DNA of 64,000 nt, from assembly GCA_013115125.1 (NCBI GenBank), contig JABANN010000047.1, positions 38,483 through 102,482 on the forward strand, given 5' to 3'. The DNA comes from Perkinsus olseni (Eukaryota > Perkinsozoa > Perkinsida). Under the pieces are notes generated by a model. It did no database searches and was not told the DNA's origin. It worked only from the letters and a program-made list of their open reading frames with translations. The first letter of the stretch is position 1; every line of letters starts with the position of its first letter. This document shows, one piece after another, positions 13,051 to 24,337 of the stretch. The translations under genes and the position numbers were made by a program.

Positions 13051-15377
13051 CATGCCGGCTACTACTTCCGGATTGGACTGTACGAAGGCCTGAGGAACAC
13101 CCAGCTTAGTGACTCCCAGCTTAGTCTGAACGTCCCTCCTGTTGAGGAACCCGACAGCCTAACCAACACGATGATGCCGTCGAGAATCCCCACAATAAAC
13201 GGATGGCAGACACGACTGACCGATCCGGGTTGGTCTTGAAGAACTTCCCCTCTTTTCCAGTGGACGCCCGGACGTCGTATCTGCATCATCGAAGTGCTCA
13301 TCAGTCACTGATGATCAATGTGATCGAGAATCAGCTCATCCGATGCGAAAGAGACAATTGTGAGTTCAGAAAGTACTATAGGAAATTGCGCGTGTAGACA
13401 GCTAAACTGTGTCAGCTTCTCGAGAACTAGCGTACCCTACTTCATATCGCAAGTCGGCCCTTTTTTGTCAAAAAAGACTTCCGTGGGAATCGAGCTGGAG
13501 ACGTCGGTAGTCAGCATATCTTTACTAGCACGATTCTTTAAAGCTTACGAATTAACAAGGGGGTATAACACACACAGTGGTTTACGGTGCACACATTCAT
13601 CGAGCTCCGCCCTTTGGTCTCCAAGGCCAAGTTTCGACGGCGGGCGGAAGGAGCGTCGCTCGAACGGCAACATGGGCCTTTATCGGAAACCTCAACGTTG
13701 AGCAGGTCTAGGTTAACTTAACCTAGATCGCTGATGTAACTTTTGCATTTACCCATCACTAATGACAGGAATCAACCAACCATACTGCATGCACATACTT
13801 CAAGTCCTTCAATCAACTTTGTTCGGCCCTCATGCAGTATCTCGATGCTCTGCAGTGCCGGGTAGGCACAACTTTTGGTTTTCCGCCTCTGTTTTGTACG
13901 AGGCCCACCATTGAATATTTGCAGGGAAGTACTCAGACTCGGAACTCGGAAGTGTTTTGCACCTTGGTAGCGTCAGCACAAGCAACTGAAAAAGGAGCAG
14001 GAAAAGCAGGAAAACAGCATGGGCTCTGAGGGCAGCTGAGCTGCCCCGAAGAGCTGCCGCAGCTCTACTGACATCCGACCCTACCCAGATCAGGAGGCCC
14101 GCCCGGACCACCGGAATTGCACTTGGCGATTTTCGTCTCGCATGTTTTCAAATCTTCGGCCATTTTTTCAAGTCTGAGAGGGATCTGTGGAAAACTGGAA
14201 GCACGTAGGCGGGCATTCCGACTCCTCCGCAGGCAGCAGTCGGCGTTCCTTCGCCATCGTCAAGCAGCCATGGTAACTACCGTGAGAAGAGGAGTGGAAG
14301 TAGCGATATAATTTTAAGCTACAATTACATTGACAACGGTCCGACTACACCATAGCGCATAATCACCCCCTTGAGATTGATCTTCAGCTGAGGCTTCCTC
14401 ATAATGATAGACCCGAGCATGGCGACGACCGAGGCTGCGAACGACGGAAATCAACAATGCGGGTTGTCAATGGACTGCTGCGTCTCCTTATTTCGAAGAG
14501 CGCTTTCAGGATTGAAATTAACGTGCAAAATCCAACGATCCTGAGAGAGTTGTTCTTGACTTAGGAGACGTAGCAGTCTGTTGAATTATTCAACTTGAAA
14601 ACCAGCAATGATGAACAACGAAAGATACACTCACCGGACGCTGAACTTCCGACCAGGTGAAGGTCCCTGTTCAGATTGCCATGGTCCTTGAACAAGAGCC
14701 AGAGGAAATTCGCCCTGCGAGAACAACAGAGCATACCCCTTACTGCAGTTGAATGTCGGTGACTCACAAATTCACCGCCACCGCCGACAATTTCGATTCG
14801 ATCGGCCCTTCGCTGAATCTAGTTGGCGCCGGGGCGTCGACCCAAATGCTGTTGGCGTCCTCCGTCCAGGAGTATCTTAAGGCTCGTCAAGTACCATGAT
14901 AATCCCATGAATAGCCCTACAGATTCAATAGCTGCGTCTCCCCCTTCGGATCCATCCTGCAGGGTCCAAGCAGGCGAGTTGCCGTACCAATGCTGCTGCT
15001 GCTGCCGAGACCACCACCGATTAAGAGGAAAGTCGGGGACGTCTCCGGGTTCTTGTCAGCTTCGATGATGACATAAAAGTACCGGTAGGGAGGGTCTCCT
15101 CCGCCGCAGCCGGGAGAAAGGTTGCACTCACTTGATGCCACCGCTTAGTTTGATGTACCTGAAGTGCTGAGCCCCTGGGCTGAGGGGGCACAGGACACCT
15201 CCGTTTTGTGAACCTCTCAGCGATGGCTGGGAATCTAAGATTGGCCATAGCACATCTCACGTAGAATGATGATGTGAATTCATCTATGAAAAAAACCCAA
15301 GTACTATTTCTATTGTCGTGATGGGCACTGACCATAGCGAGGAGAAACGCATGGAGCGAGGACAGGATGGTAGGCAT
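12100..15377 (-). pseudogene. serine carboxypeptidase (S10) copy A, many exons, probably degraded
   Basis: S10 carboxypeptidases remove C-terminal residues from peptides in secretory or lysosomal compartments. Exons read in order: signal peptide from ATG 15377 (ends 15261); HFRYIKL (15166-15132); YFYVIIEADKNPE and LLIGGGLGSS, the substrate-binding Gly-rich region (about 15090-14921); YSWTEDANSIWVDAP (14875-14768); LHLVGSSAS with the nucleophile Ser (14714-14635); QLKINLKGV; CETKIAKC; YDVRASTGKE (about 13.25 kb); GFLNRRDVQTKLGV (about 13.15 kb); YDTTSFVVDLLDGG (about 12.9 kb); and VVVVAGNYDYITN with the catalytic Asp (from 12550), then LGTVRALKYA. A catalytic-His exon is not found. Exon 3 is out of phase by two bases compared with copy B, and the exon-10 region is broken at 13,963, so I call it a likely pseudogene. 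Confidence 0.7.
12982..13050. repeat. (GAT)n microsatellite in an S10 intron
   Basis: About 23 ATG/GAT units lie at the 5' side of an intron between the VQTKLGV exon and the YDTTSF exon of S10 copy A. Read on the plus strand it would give a meaningless poly-Met frame. Confidence 0.9.
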
Positions 15378-17339
15378 GATCTTAGGAAAGGACTGAGCAG
15401 GCATGGCCATCAAGGAAAGTTTCCGCAGGGGACGCAAAAGTTGATAATGCGACATGTTCAAGGGCCCCGGATCAACCCTCCTAGTTTCGGCTACTATCTC
15501 GAGCTGTGGTGATCACTGTTGAGGGTATGCCACCTGGGACTGAACTCTGAAATTCAGAGTCTGAATCATCAAGAATCTAAGAAAAAGGAAAACAAGTCGG
15601 GACTAGGAGAACGTCCGATGATCTTCTTCTTGCGCAGCGCCCCTTCGGCCGGGCAGGTGATGGCCAGACTGGCCAGGTCAGTGTAGAGATATAGCTATAC
15701 TGACTATCACCTGCCTGATTATCGGGCTATTCAACTGATCTGTTCAAGTTGATTTAGCGACTGCACGCATACTTACGTTCCTCCGAGGAATGAGGTGACG
15801 CAGAGGACTCTACACGTAGACAAGGGAGGCAAACTGGGACCCTCTCTTCGTAGACTCCCCTAATAGAGTTGACTAGTGAGATGGTGTGGGAGGCCCCCAC
15901 CAGGAGCGCCTCAGCTTGGTCCAGATGGGACCTCAACAGGAATGGGAGCTGTCGCGGAGGCAAACGACGACAGGCAGATCAGCTTCATGACGCTCGCGTA
16001 CGCAGTCGCGAGCCAATCCCAGGAGAGTCACTCGACGCGCTTCCCTCCTCCGAGTGAAATAGACAAGTAATAGGCCGAGCGATTTAAAGTCAAGATTGTT
16101 GAATAAATAGAGAATCTCCGAGTGAGGGGTGAGAATACTCATGCAGATGAACATCACGACGTGATCACACGTGTCTTGCGTTAATTGAGCCCTTTGACAC
16201 GGTACACTTGAGCCAAACCCAGTATTAAGTTAACACAGACCCGAGTTGAGTCAGATTAACGTAATTGATGAGTTCTAAATTATACGATAAAACTCTACGA
16301 TTATACTAGCGTCGCAGCTTAAGTAGTGCAAGCTGCGCGCCACAGACGACGGACTGACACAATCGGGGACAGACTAGAGGCGATACGGCACACACTGTAC
16401 CGGTACTTTACCGGCCCGGTACTACCGGATACAGACTGTATCATACAGCCTGCTACTAGCAGGTGCGACAGGCTTCTCGTTTTTTTTCGCAAGTTCGGAA
16501 AGTTCTCGTGCAAGTCCAACATGATTGGCCTTAGGTAATTCAGGTGTTGTAGTAGAAGTAGATGTGTGTCACACTGTGTGTGTGAAGATAGGGTATGACG
16601 GAGTAGTTGGCTGAGCCGACTTGGCTCCCCTAGGTGTTGATGAGTACTAGGAAGAGTAGAGTAGATCCAGGGTTGAAAAGGACCAACCCTTGTAGCAGTA
16701 TCGTAACCTGCCGGATGGGATAGTGTTCCAACACTGCGAAGCACGTTGAATAATGCGCTCGAATTGTGGGAACGTCAACTGGTCTGCAAAATGACATCCG
16801 AGTCACTCATCGAAAATACGATGGACGTGTAATATTCTTCCATTCACCCGTCATGCGTATGCAAGTGAAGTTTGGGAGTCACAGTGAACACGGTTGGGCT
16901 CATCTGTAAATCCTGTGGAACCGGGCTATGGCCCTGAGCCACTCCAGAACCACTCCGAGACTGTGTTTCGCGTAATGTTCACAGTAATGAGGAAGCAGGT
17001 AAACCACTAGTTCATTGCCTCAAGATGAAGTCGGGAGTCTCAATCAGAGCGACAACAGTTGTCGGAGTTACTCCGTAGCGATACTCTTATCCTGGATAAG
17101 GGTGCGCTATGAAGTCGCTATGGATAAGTTATCCATATGATAAGCGGCCATGGGATCAGAGGAGTCGTTCAGAGAGTTATCGACAGAGCCACCAACTTGA
17201 ATGGCTTTGTCGTGGGCAATGATCTGTTAAGGGAGAGTATTACAGCACGATTCAGTGTAACAGAGTGTTCAATACTCAGTATTGTAGCCAATGAGGATGG
17301 CCGGCATCATTAGAGGCGATTGCCAATCCACCGACTGAT

Positions 17340-18035
17340 TTACACCAGGAGCCCGTTCAGGTGCAAAACACTTCCGAGTTCCGAGTCTGAGTACTTCCCT
17401 CCGAGTCAGTATTTCTAGTGAACGAGTTCCGAGTAATCGTCTGTTCAAGTCCGGCCGCTCGGTTTGGTCGCATTTCCGATCTGTTTTGCAAGGTACGAAT
17501 CCCGAGTTAATTTTTCTCGTGTTCAAGTCATTGCTGTGAGAAATGTCTCCGACTCGGAAAAGTAGCCTTACTCGGTGAACTAATTCCTGCGACGAAACGC
17601 GCTACGGGACAGAAACACAAAGCAACTTTTTTACTTGGTTCTCGTCAATACAATATGAGTTTGCACTATGAGGCCCTCACAGTGAGGAATAGGCTATTCC
17701 GAGTAGATACATTACTGGTAGTAATCATTCAATAGCATAGTATGATCCAAGGGAACGGAAGCGTTGCGTTCGCAGGAAGTTCGGGTTTCGAAAGGACTCG
17801 GAAACACTAGCCCTCTCCACTCGGACTCGGATTCACCTTTAGCGAGCCGAGTGGGCGGCACTTGAACTAAGAACTCGGTTCGAGTTATCCGAGAGCTCGG
17901 ATTTCCAGGCCGCAGAGAATTTCTTAGCTCTCGGAAAGTGAACTCGGGAAAAGTTTGCACTTGAACGGACAATTTTTCTCTGAGCTCGGAAGGGTGCTCT
18001 TTCCGAGAGCTAAGACTCGGAAATTGGAGCACTTG
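17340..18035. repeat. field of ACTCGGAA-type words in both orientations
   Basis: The words ACTCGG, CTCGGAA and TTCCGAG, together with CTTGAAC/GTTCAAG, recur many times. The left half (17.34-17.53 kb) and right half (17.72-18.03 kb) behave as a diverged inverted repeat. The phrase GTGCAAAACACTTCCGAG at 17,358 is found again on the other strand at about 13,963. Confidence 0.6.
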
Positions 18036-18060
18036 AACGGCCTCCAGATCTCCTAGAAGA

Positions 18061-18171
18061 GCTGAAGGCTTCAGCGAGCTTCAGCCTGAAGCTCGTATGT
18101 GGTAATCAAATAAGATAGGAGAGTCTCCTATCTTACTTAGTGACCACATACGAGGTCTCCTAAGGAGACCA
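18061..18171. repeat. cluster of four palindromes
   Basis: Successive elements are GCTGAAGGCTTCAGC, AGCTTCAGCCTGAAGCT, a long stem CTCGTATGTGGT...ACCACATACGAG enclosing an inner stem TAAGATAGGAGA/TCTCCTATCTTA, and GGTCTCCTAAGGAGACC. Confidence 0.85.
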
Positions 18172-19269
18172 GTGGAATTCGAACAACCTGCTCGATCAAT
18201 CATATGATAATGCCCATAAACCTCACGAGTTCAACACCGAGTGTTGAACACTCTACTATTCGAGGGCACTTGCTCTTACGAGGATATTGGAGATGCACCG
18301 TGCATCATGCACGCGAAATGACATTACTCACGAATTGATAACCGCGAAGACCGCGAATTAAAATTTGTCGCGAATACCTTACGCGGTTTTCGAGGTTTAC
18401 CCTTTTTCCACGCGGTTTTCGGGCAGTGAAACGAGAGGCATGCCCTTCGCTAGCGGTTTTCACCTCGCGGTTGCATCTATCTCAAATAAAACTTAAGCTT
18501 AAATGGCCCCTTGCGGCCTTTGCTACCTTCGATATAAGATTTACCCTGAGTTCGTCCTCGATCCTTACCGTAACCTTCACTGTAGCCGAGACGGCAGGAG
18601 CATCAACATGGCATGCTGAACACGCTCGTCCTCTTCCCTCCCCTCCCATTATAGGAGTCCTATACCCGGCTGAGCCATCGCATCGAGTCTCACCGTGAGA
18701 CTCACAAGGTTTATTCACCCGGTGAGTACAGTGTGTTCGATTTTGATAGTCCAAAACGGAAAAACGCATAACTTCTCGAATACGGAGGATTCTGCAACCA
18801 AACTTTCGTACAATGAGGCTGAGTAGACTTGAAATCTAACTAGATAATTTTTGACTACATATCGGTCACCGTTTCACTTCTAGGGCGCGCGCGACTAATA
18901 CACCCATCGCGTGCTGTCTCATTCTGATAGTCAACGCAACAAAGACAGCAAGAAAGGAACCTAGTACTATATATCACGCATAAGGTCATGCTTTAATATG
19001 TCCACCACGTGTGATAAAAAGTTTTTCCAGCCTTTTGTCGACAGAATCAGTGGGGTTCTTGACTTCAGCTGAGCTTATGGCCTTAGCCGCCGCCTGAACC
19101 GCATCCCACAGCGTGTCAAGGTCATTATACTGTCTGTTGTTCGCGTAAATCTTCCTCAAGCCCGAGAACGACTGGCTGAATGGATATTCAGGACCGTTTA
19201 CCTCTTCAAGATCGCCCAGTAATTTTCTACCGGATTTAGATCCGGTAGAAACTAAAAGGTAGTTTACTG

Positions 19270-19650
19270 TTTCGCCTTCAACGCCGAACCACGATTATTG
19301 ATTGCATCCTAAAGTCTGTCAAAAACCGATTATTCTGCAGTCTTGGAAGAGCGGCCGCTAGCGAGCTTATCGCATCGGCCGTTAGCTGTCCCAGCGCGTA
19401 TCTCTCCGCCTATGCCACCCAAATGAGTATCGTATCTTGACGCATGCCGACGACAGAATAAGCCTCCGCTCCGAAAGGAGATCAACGGCCTACACCACGA
19501 TGGGAGTTTCTGACTCGGAAGGGAGTTCCACAATTTTCGCAGTGCGCAGCACATCTTCCAAAGCTTTTCAAGCGGTCTCCATTCCCAATCGTGGCGATCG
19601 ATTATGCGATCATTGCAGCACACGCAGTTGTGTCACAACTGCTGAGAGAG
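19270..19650 (-). pseudogene. helical-repeat gene fragment (degraded copy)
   Basis: The DNA aligns with 9,050-9,440 of the intact gene: the runs around GCGGCCGC, TTAGCTG and CGCGTATCT, and the later GCGGTCTCCATT, occur in the same order. Roughly 100 bases between the two halves are missing, and several indels break every frame. It is a non-functional remnant on the same strand as the other copies. Confidence 0.75.
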
Positions 19651-19659
19651 CTTCAAGCT

Positions 19660-20900
19660 GGCGTAGCGAGGTTCACAGAGTCCCACCTGAGCGAGAAGGG
19701 AAAGGCAAACAAGGCAGACCGAGGGAGTGGGCATGTGATCATCACATTGTGATGACTAACCCTCTCACATCCACTGTGGATGATCTACACGCCTCATACG
19801 AAGGAGCAACATATTGGAGCTTCACCCGTGTTGTGTTGAACGCTAGTGAGAACGCATAACACGACGAGAAATGGATGATTTTTGAGGCCAAAACGCGGTA
19901 AACATTCAGGTGTTCAACATACCGTCTTTTCAAAAGACAAAAGACTCTTTTGTAACGCGTTGACATAACGTGTGAGACAAATCACACTCTCACCGTAATA
20001 GAAGGCACAAGAAGGAATGTACACGATAGAAACTAAGCTGCAGGCCCAATACCAGTTTGCTGATGACGGGAATCGAAGTTGGTCAAAATTGTGAAAGCGC
20101 AAAGTTTGCGGCATGCTGCATGCCGCATGCACATTCGAAATGTTATTGGAATGTTACATTCCTTGCAGGCTTATGCCCAGCTATATGCGAGTGATTGTTT
20201 TCTGTGCTGTGCTTGAGTGTGTTGTTCTGTTGCTTGTTTTCATGACGTTGTGTTGTGTTGAACGCGATTAACATTTCGGTGAACGCGTGATGACGCGTTA
20301 TCTCGTCAGAGTTCTTCGCGTTATTGCGTTTCACGCGTGCGTTTTGGCGTGAAGTGTTATTTCAACACAACACTTCGCGTAAAACTGTTTTACACCTTAA
20401 ACGAGTGAAACTCTATTTAAGCGAGGGGACAGACAGGAGTATGTGTCTATGTGATCAACTAAGCGGATCGTCTGAGTCAGACCCCTCGTAGGAATGTTTT
20501 CCTTATACAATCCCGCTTTGCTACGCACTCGTGTAAACTCAAGACCACAGAGCTCATGGGCGGAGAAGGTAGAATTGCTACTTGGGTAGCTGCCGAGCAC
20601 GACGCGCTACCAGAAACCTTGTACGACGCAAGGGCTTACCGAAAGTAGGTGTTGATGGTTAACGGGGGTGGTAATCCGCATCTGCTAAACGCCCTCCGGA
20701 ACCAGAGACCAAACCAGTAGCCCTCTGTACACGAAGATAGTGTGAGACAGCTACCCACACCGATCACTCAGCCCCCGAGAGGCAGTGGGTGGGTTAAATC
20801 GCGAGACACGGAGAGACCAACTGAAAATAGTACTACTCCCATGACAACAACTCCGAGATGGTACCGCTACAACTTCTAATAACGATGCAGACCAGGAAAC
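19660..20900. other. intergenic
   Basis: No gene is supported. The stretch at 20.1-20.4 kb is dominated by AACGCG/GCGTTT words, with TCAACACAAC repeats near it. Confidence 0.4.
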
Positions 20901-20915
20901 CAGATATCTGAAGCG

Positions 20916-21215
20916 CTAGCTTCCACATAATACAAACACGATACACAAAACGCACGAGGGCGTAGCTGTCTCGGTATTGTACTTCCCAGCACCAAGATGC
21001 CTTCCAAGACATTCCATTGTGTAGAATGCTGGCCCAGGGGACACATTGGGGCGTGCGCTACTGTGGATATCTGCGCCATCAGCATCTAACCGATTCATTG
21101 TGTCTCGTCTCCTCTGAAATCTTACGGTGCGAGCCTCTGCAATTTCTGCATACGCTTGCTTTACCTGCCGGAAGCGTCTCTCTTCACTAACTCCGTCTGC
21201 AACTACTCGCCAGTT
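20916..21215 (-). repeat. dispersed repeat with a second copy at 23.88-24.2 kb
   Basis: An open minus-strand segment (phrases RLDADGADIHSSARP and SPGPAFYTMECLG) is matched at 24,011-23,880 by RQLDTDGADIQSRARP and SPRPAFYTTERL. The DNA relationship continues on both sides. It could be part of a mobile-element ORF or a decayed gene family. I do not recognise the domain. Confidence 0.5.
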
Positions 21216-21299
21216 CAAGCTATCTACATCAAGAACTGCTACTGTTAGTAGTTAATCTCGGTCTCGATCGAGGTTGACTTCTAACAAGATCTTACCCAT

Positions 21300-21545
21300 T
21301 ACTAACGACACGCTTTAACCTAAGATACCCTATGCTCTCACATACTCGTTCCCTTCTTCTTCTTCAAAGGGCCTAAAGTAACTGACTCGCAGACCTTCAT
21401 AGCGTCCGCACAGGCAGCTTAAGGGAGAAGAAGAAGAACAGCTCTTCCAATATCTCCTGATCTACCCTACCCAGATCAGGAGGCCCGCCGGCACCACCGG
21501 AACTGCACTTGGCGATTTTCGTCCCGCATGTTTTCAAATATGGGG
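21300..21545 (-). pseudogene. S10 carboxypeptidase fragment (CETK exon and following exon)
   Basis: This matches copies A and B over the exon LKTCGTKIAKC, the following Gly/Pro stretch and the next small exon, then the same downstream sequence containing ACCTAAGATAC. It stops abruptly at about 21,545, where sequence of the helical-repeat family begins on the same strand. Confidence 0.8.
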
Positions 21546-21865
21546 CCATCTTATCTTGACGCATGCAGACGGCAGAATAAGCCAGCGCAACCATTTGGCA
21601 AGTCCACATCTGTACGAATCTTGGGTCGTGATTTTCCGCGATCCACTCGCCCACTACTTGTCCCAATGCCGCGTCCACCCGCCGATGCCTCGAAAGGATG
21701 TCACAGGCTTCCACCACAATCGAAAGGCAGTTCCGAAATATTCGCCGTGCGCAACAGAAACCTTCCGACGCTCTTCGAGAGCTCTCGATTCCCAGGTGCG
21801 ATGATGGATGTTGCAAAGCTGGCAGCAATCGGAGGGGTTGCCAAAGTCGGACAGAGCTCGCCATA
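21546..21865 (-). pseudogene. helical-repeat gene 5' fragment
   Basis: Starting from ATG 21,865 the frame gives MASSVRLWQPLR and then DILSRHRRVDAALGQVVGEW, nearly identical to the intact copy at 9.5 kb. It ends at MRQDK, after which the frame runs into S10 sequence. The homology also extends upstream of the ATG, including GTATCTTAGGTTG at 21,921. It is a truncated, chimeric copy. Confidence 0.8.
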
Positions 21866-22399
21866 GGGAATGATGGCACTACGAAGAACGTGTCGATTTC
21901 TCTACACAGTGAGACCCGGTGTATCTTAGGTTGCCCTGAGGACATAATAGAGAAAAAGATTCGCGCGACCTTACCATCTTCCACCTAGGACAACACTCTC
22001 AACTGAGCAGCCGTCGGCATAGCCTTCCTCTAGATATCCACCAGAGTAATGAATAGCGGACCTCCCAAGACGATTATGCAACAGATTCTACTGCATATCG
22101 GAGGATACCAACACCACAGGCTCTGGCGCTCGAAGCTAGTTCGAATCGAATGAATGCCGTATTCCCCTGTGCGAGCATGCCCACCACCTGCGCATGTAGA
22201 ATTCAAGTACCTAACTAGTTTGGACGGCTGACTCGGGGAATATCTTGTGTTCTCGCTCGCCATGATGTATTGAAACGGTCATCGATTCGTGTATACCAGT
22301 GTTACATGTTGCTCTTCGTACAAGAGCATGCTATTGTGGGAATTACGAAGCTTGAACCCCGAAATTCATTCTAATATCGCCTTATGAGAAGAAACGAAG

Positions 22400-23250
22400 A
22401 AAGCCGTTCCATTTTGCCCAACGAATGTCTGAGCACCAATATGCCGATGATGATAGTTCGACCGGATGATGATGTCGGCGAAAGGTCATTCACACGCCAA
22501 CGCTCCTCAGGCATCGTCGAGACCCTCTCAGTAATACCTCGACCCCTCCATTCAGTGAATCTACTACGAAGCGAGTCGTATCGTAAAAAGCGGCGGCCAC
22601 CTACAACGAAGACGGGGCCGACCAACAGTGATGATGATGACGTCCTGACGGCTGCTATGTACATCCATCGCTACATACTCCTGAGGAACACCCACAGGGT
22701 GTTCCACCTGCGAGCTGGCAGCTCGGTCTGAACATCTACGCTGTCGAGCAACTTGTTGGCTGGAGCGCATCGGTCGTCACACAAGCGCTGTCTTCGTGTT
22801 TACGAGCAGACATTGCGCTGAAGCGTGATCGATATATTGAGCTACGAGCTCAACGATATGTGGACAGATCGTCTATAGCAGAGGGTACATATCCCAGAGG
22901 CTGAGAGTAACCAGCCTGCTGGAGACACAGATTATACGTTAGAGTTGACTCGGATAAGAAATGTATTCAGTTGTGTTGAATCAATTAAGGGAAGTCTCTC
23001 ATTGATAGGCAGTCGGACGAACCAACAAACTCTCCGTTGGAGAATCTCCGACGTAACCAACACGACGATGTTGCCGTCGACCTGCCGAACTATCGGCAGA
23101 TAGAACTATCGGCGTTGCTCACCGGTCCAGGGTTGGCCTGACCAACTTGGTCTTGAAGAACTGATCCTCTTGCCCAGCGGACGCCCGGACGTCGTATCTG
23201 CATCCTCATCACCATCAACATCATCATTAAAGTGCTCATCATACACGGGT
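22400..23250 (-). pseudogene. S10 carboxypeptidase middle exons (degraded copy)
   Basis: The frame YDVRASAGQED (about 23.2 kb), DVQTEL plus VPQEYV (about 22.7 kb) and AAAFYDTTRFVVDSLNGG (about 22.5-22.6 kb) follow the order of copies A and B. The VQT exon contains an inserted short palindrome (ACACCCTGTGGGTGT) that shifts the frame, and the FFKT exon carries an insertion. No N-terminal or catalytic Asp exon is present. Confidence 0.7.
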
Positions 23251-24337
23251 GTCAAATTTGCGCCAATTTAATTGGCGCGGACGAGAATTTCTCGTCGAGA
23301 AAGTAGTAGGAAAATTTCCGGTGGGTATATTTTCACCTAGATTTTAGATTTTTACGATTTTAGATTTTTTCCGTTACGTATTTCACGCAGCGGCACGTAA
23401 CAAACACGGCGATTCGAAATCTAAGCTCGTGTCTGAGCTGAGCCGCTCAGCCTGAGCGCACTGTGCCACAGTGACTGTGATAACTATGCTGGTCATCGGT
23501 GCAATCAACTAATCCGATGCGGAATGAAGGATGAATAATGGAGTCACTTGCGAGTTCGGAGAAGGCAACCAGTTAGAAAATTCGGACTGCGAACGCAAAG
23601 TTGCGTCACGAGAATGACAAAAGCATATCCGCTGCCTCCAACATTATCTAAAACCTCAACCTTAACCTCGGGCCTCAACCTAGGCTGAATAGACTTTTGA
23701 GTGGTATAGTAGTACAACTCGCCGAGCAGCTGACCCAAGTTGGGTTGGGTTGGGTTGAACCCAACTTGGGCTTTGCTCGCCAAGCGGGAAGTAGTCTACT
23801 ACCCGCTACTACCAGCAGTCTCTACTACTAGTAGAGAGCCTCCGCCAAGTAGGGCGGTGTCGTGCCTAGATGAGATTAAGTGAGCGGATCGTTTGACACC
23901 TCCTGGGAATGCTTCGCTGAGACGTTCTGTTGTGTAGAATGCTGGCCGAGGAGACACAATGGGGCGTGCTCTACTCTGAATATCTGCGCCATCAGTATCT
24001 AGCTGTCTCATGTGGTTTCGTGTGTCTCCTCTGGATTACTATGGTTACAGTCTCTCCAGTCTCTGCATACAGTTGCCTTTGCCTTCCGGGAATGCTTCGT
24101 TCCACTGGGTTTCTGTGCATCGCACAGAAACACAGTGTGCAACAGGGGTTGCACACTGTGTGCAACTACCCATCAGTTCAAACTATTTACACCAAGAAGC
24201 CGTACTTGCATTCTAAATCCCTTTTCAACTACACCACCCCAGATCGGGTTATTTCCGCTGAAATGTCCTGAACCCAGCTCTTCATTCGCCGAGACTGTGA
24301 TGGTGGTCGCTTCTTAGTTTCCTGTTCACTCCACGCG
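23250..24337. other. region upstream of the subtilisin gene
   Basis: It contains the second copy of the 20.9-kb repeat (about 23.88-24.2 kb), a GGGTTGGGTTGGG run at about 23,738 that pairs with AACCCAACTTGGG, and palindromic GTTGCACACTGTGTGCAAC at about 24,143. A pyrimidine-rich TTCTTAG lies about 20 bases before the subtilisin ATG and could be a splice acceptor. Confidence 0.4.

Larger units (their letters stand above)
15480..19260. other. gene-free stretch with repeats and palindromes
   Basis: I find no supported exon. Notable contents are a field of ACTCGGAA/TTCCGAGT words at about 17,350-18,030 and a palindrome cluster at 18,061-18,171. Confidence 0.45.

Noticed and set aside
12804-13109. 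Open frame with a long poly-Met run
   Set aside because: It is the antisense reading of the (GAT)n microsatellite inside an S10 intron.
16319-16744. 141-codon open frame on the minus strand
   Set aside because: Composition is irregular (His/Ser/Thr-rich without pattern), there are no splice partners, and it overlaps palindromic sequence.
23735-23770. GGGTTGGGTTGGG run as a telomere-type repeat
   Set aside because: Only about three units, immediately followed by its own reverse complement; it is one arm of a local inverted repeat.
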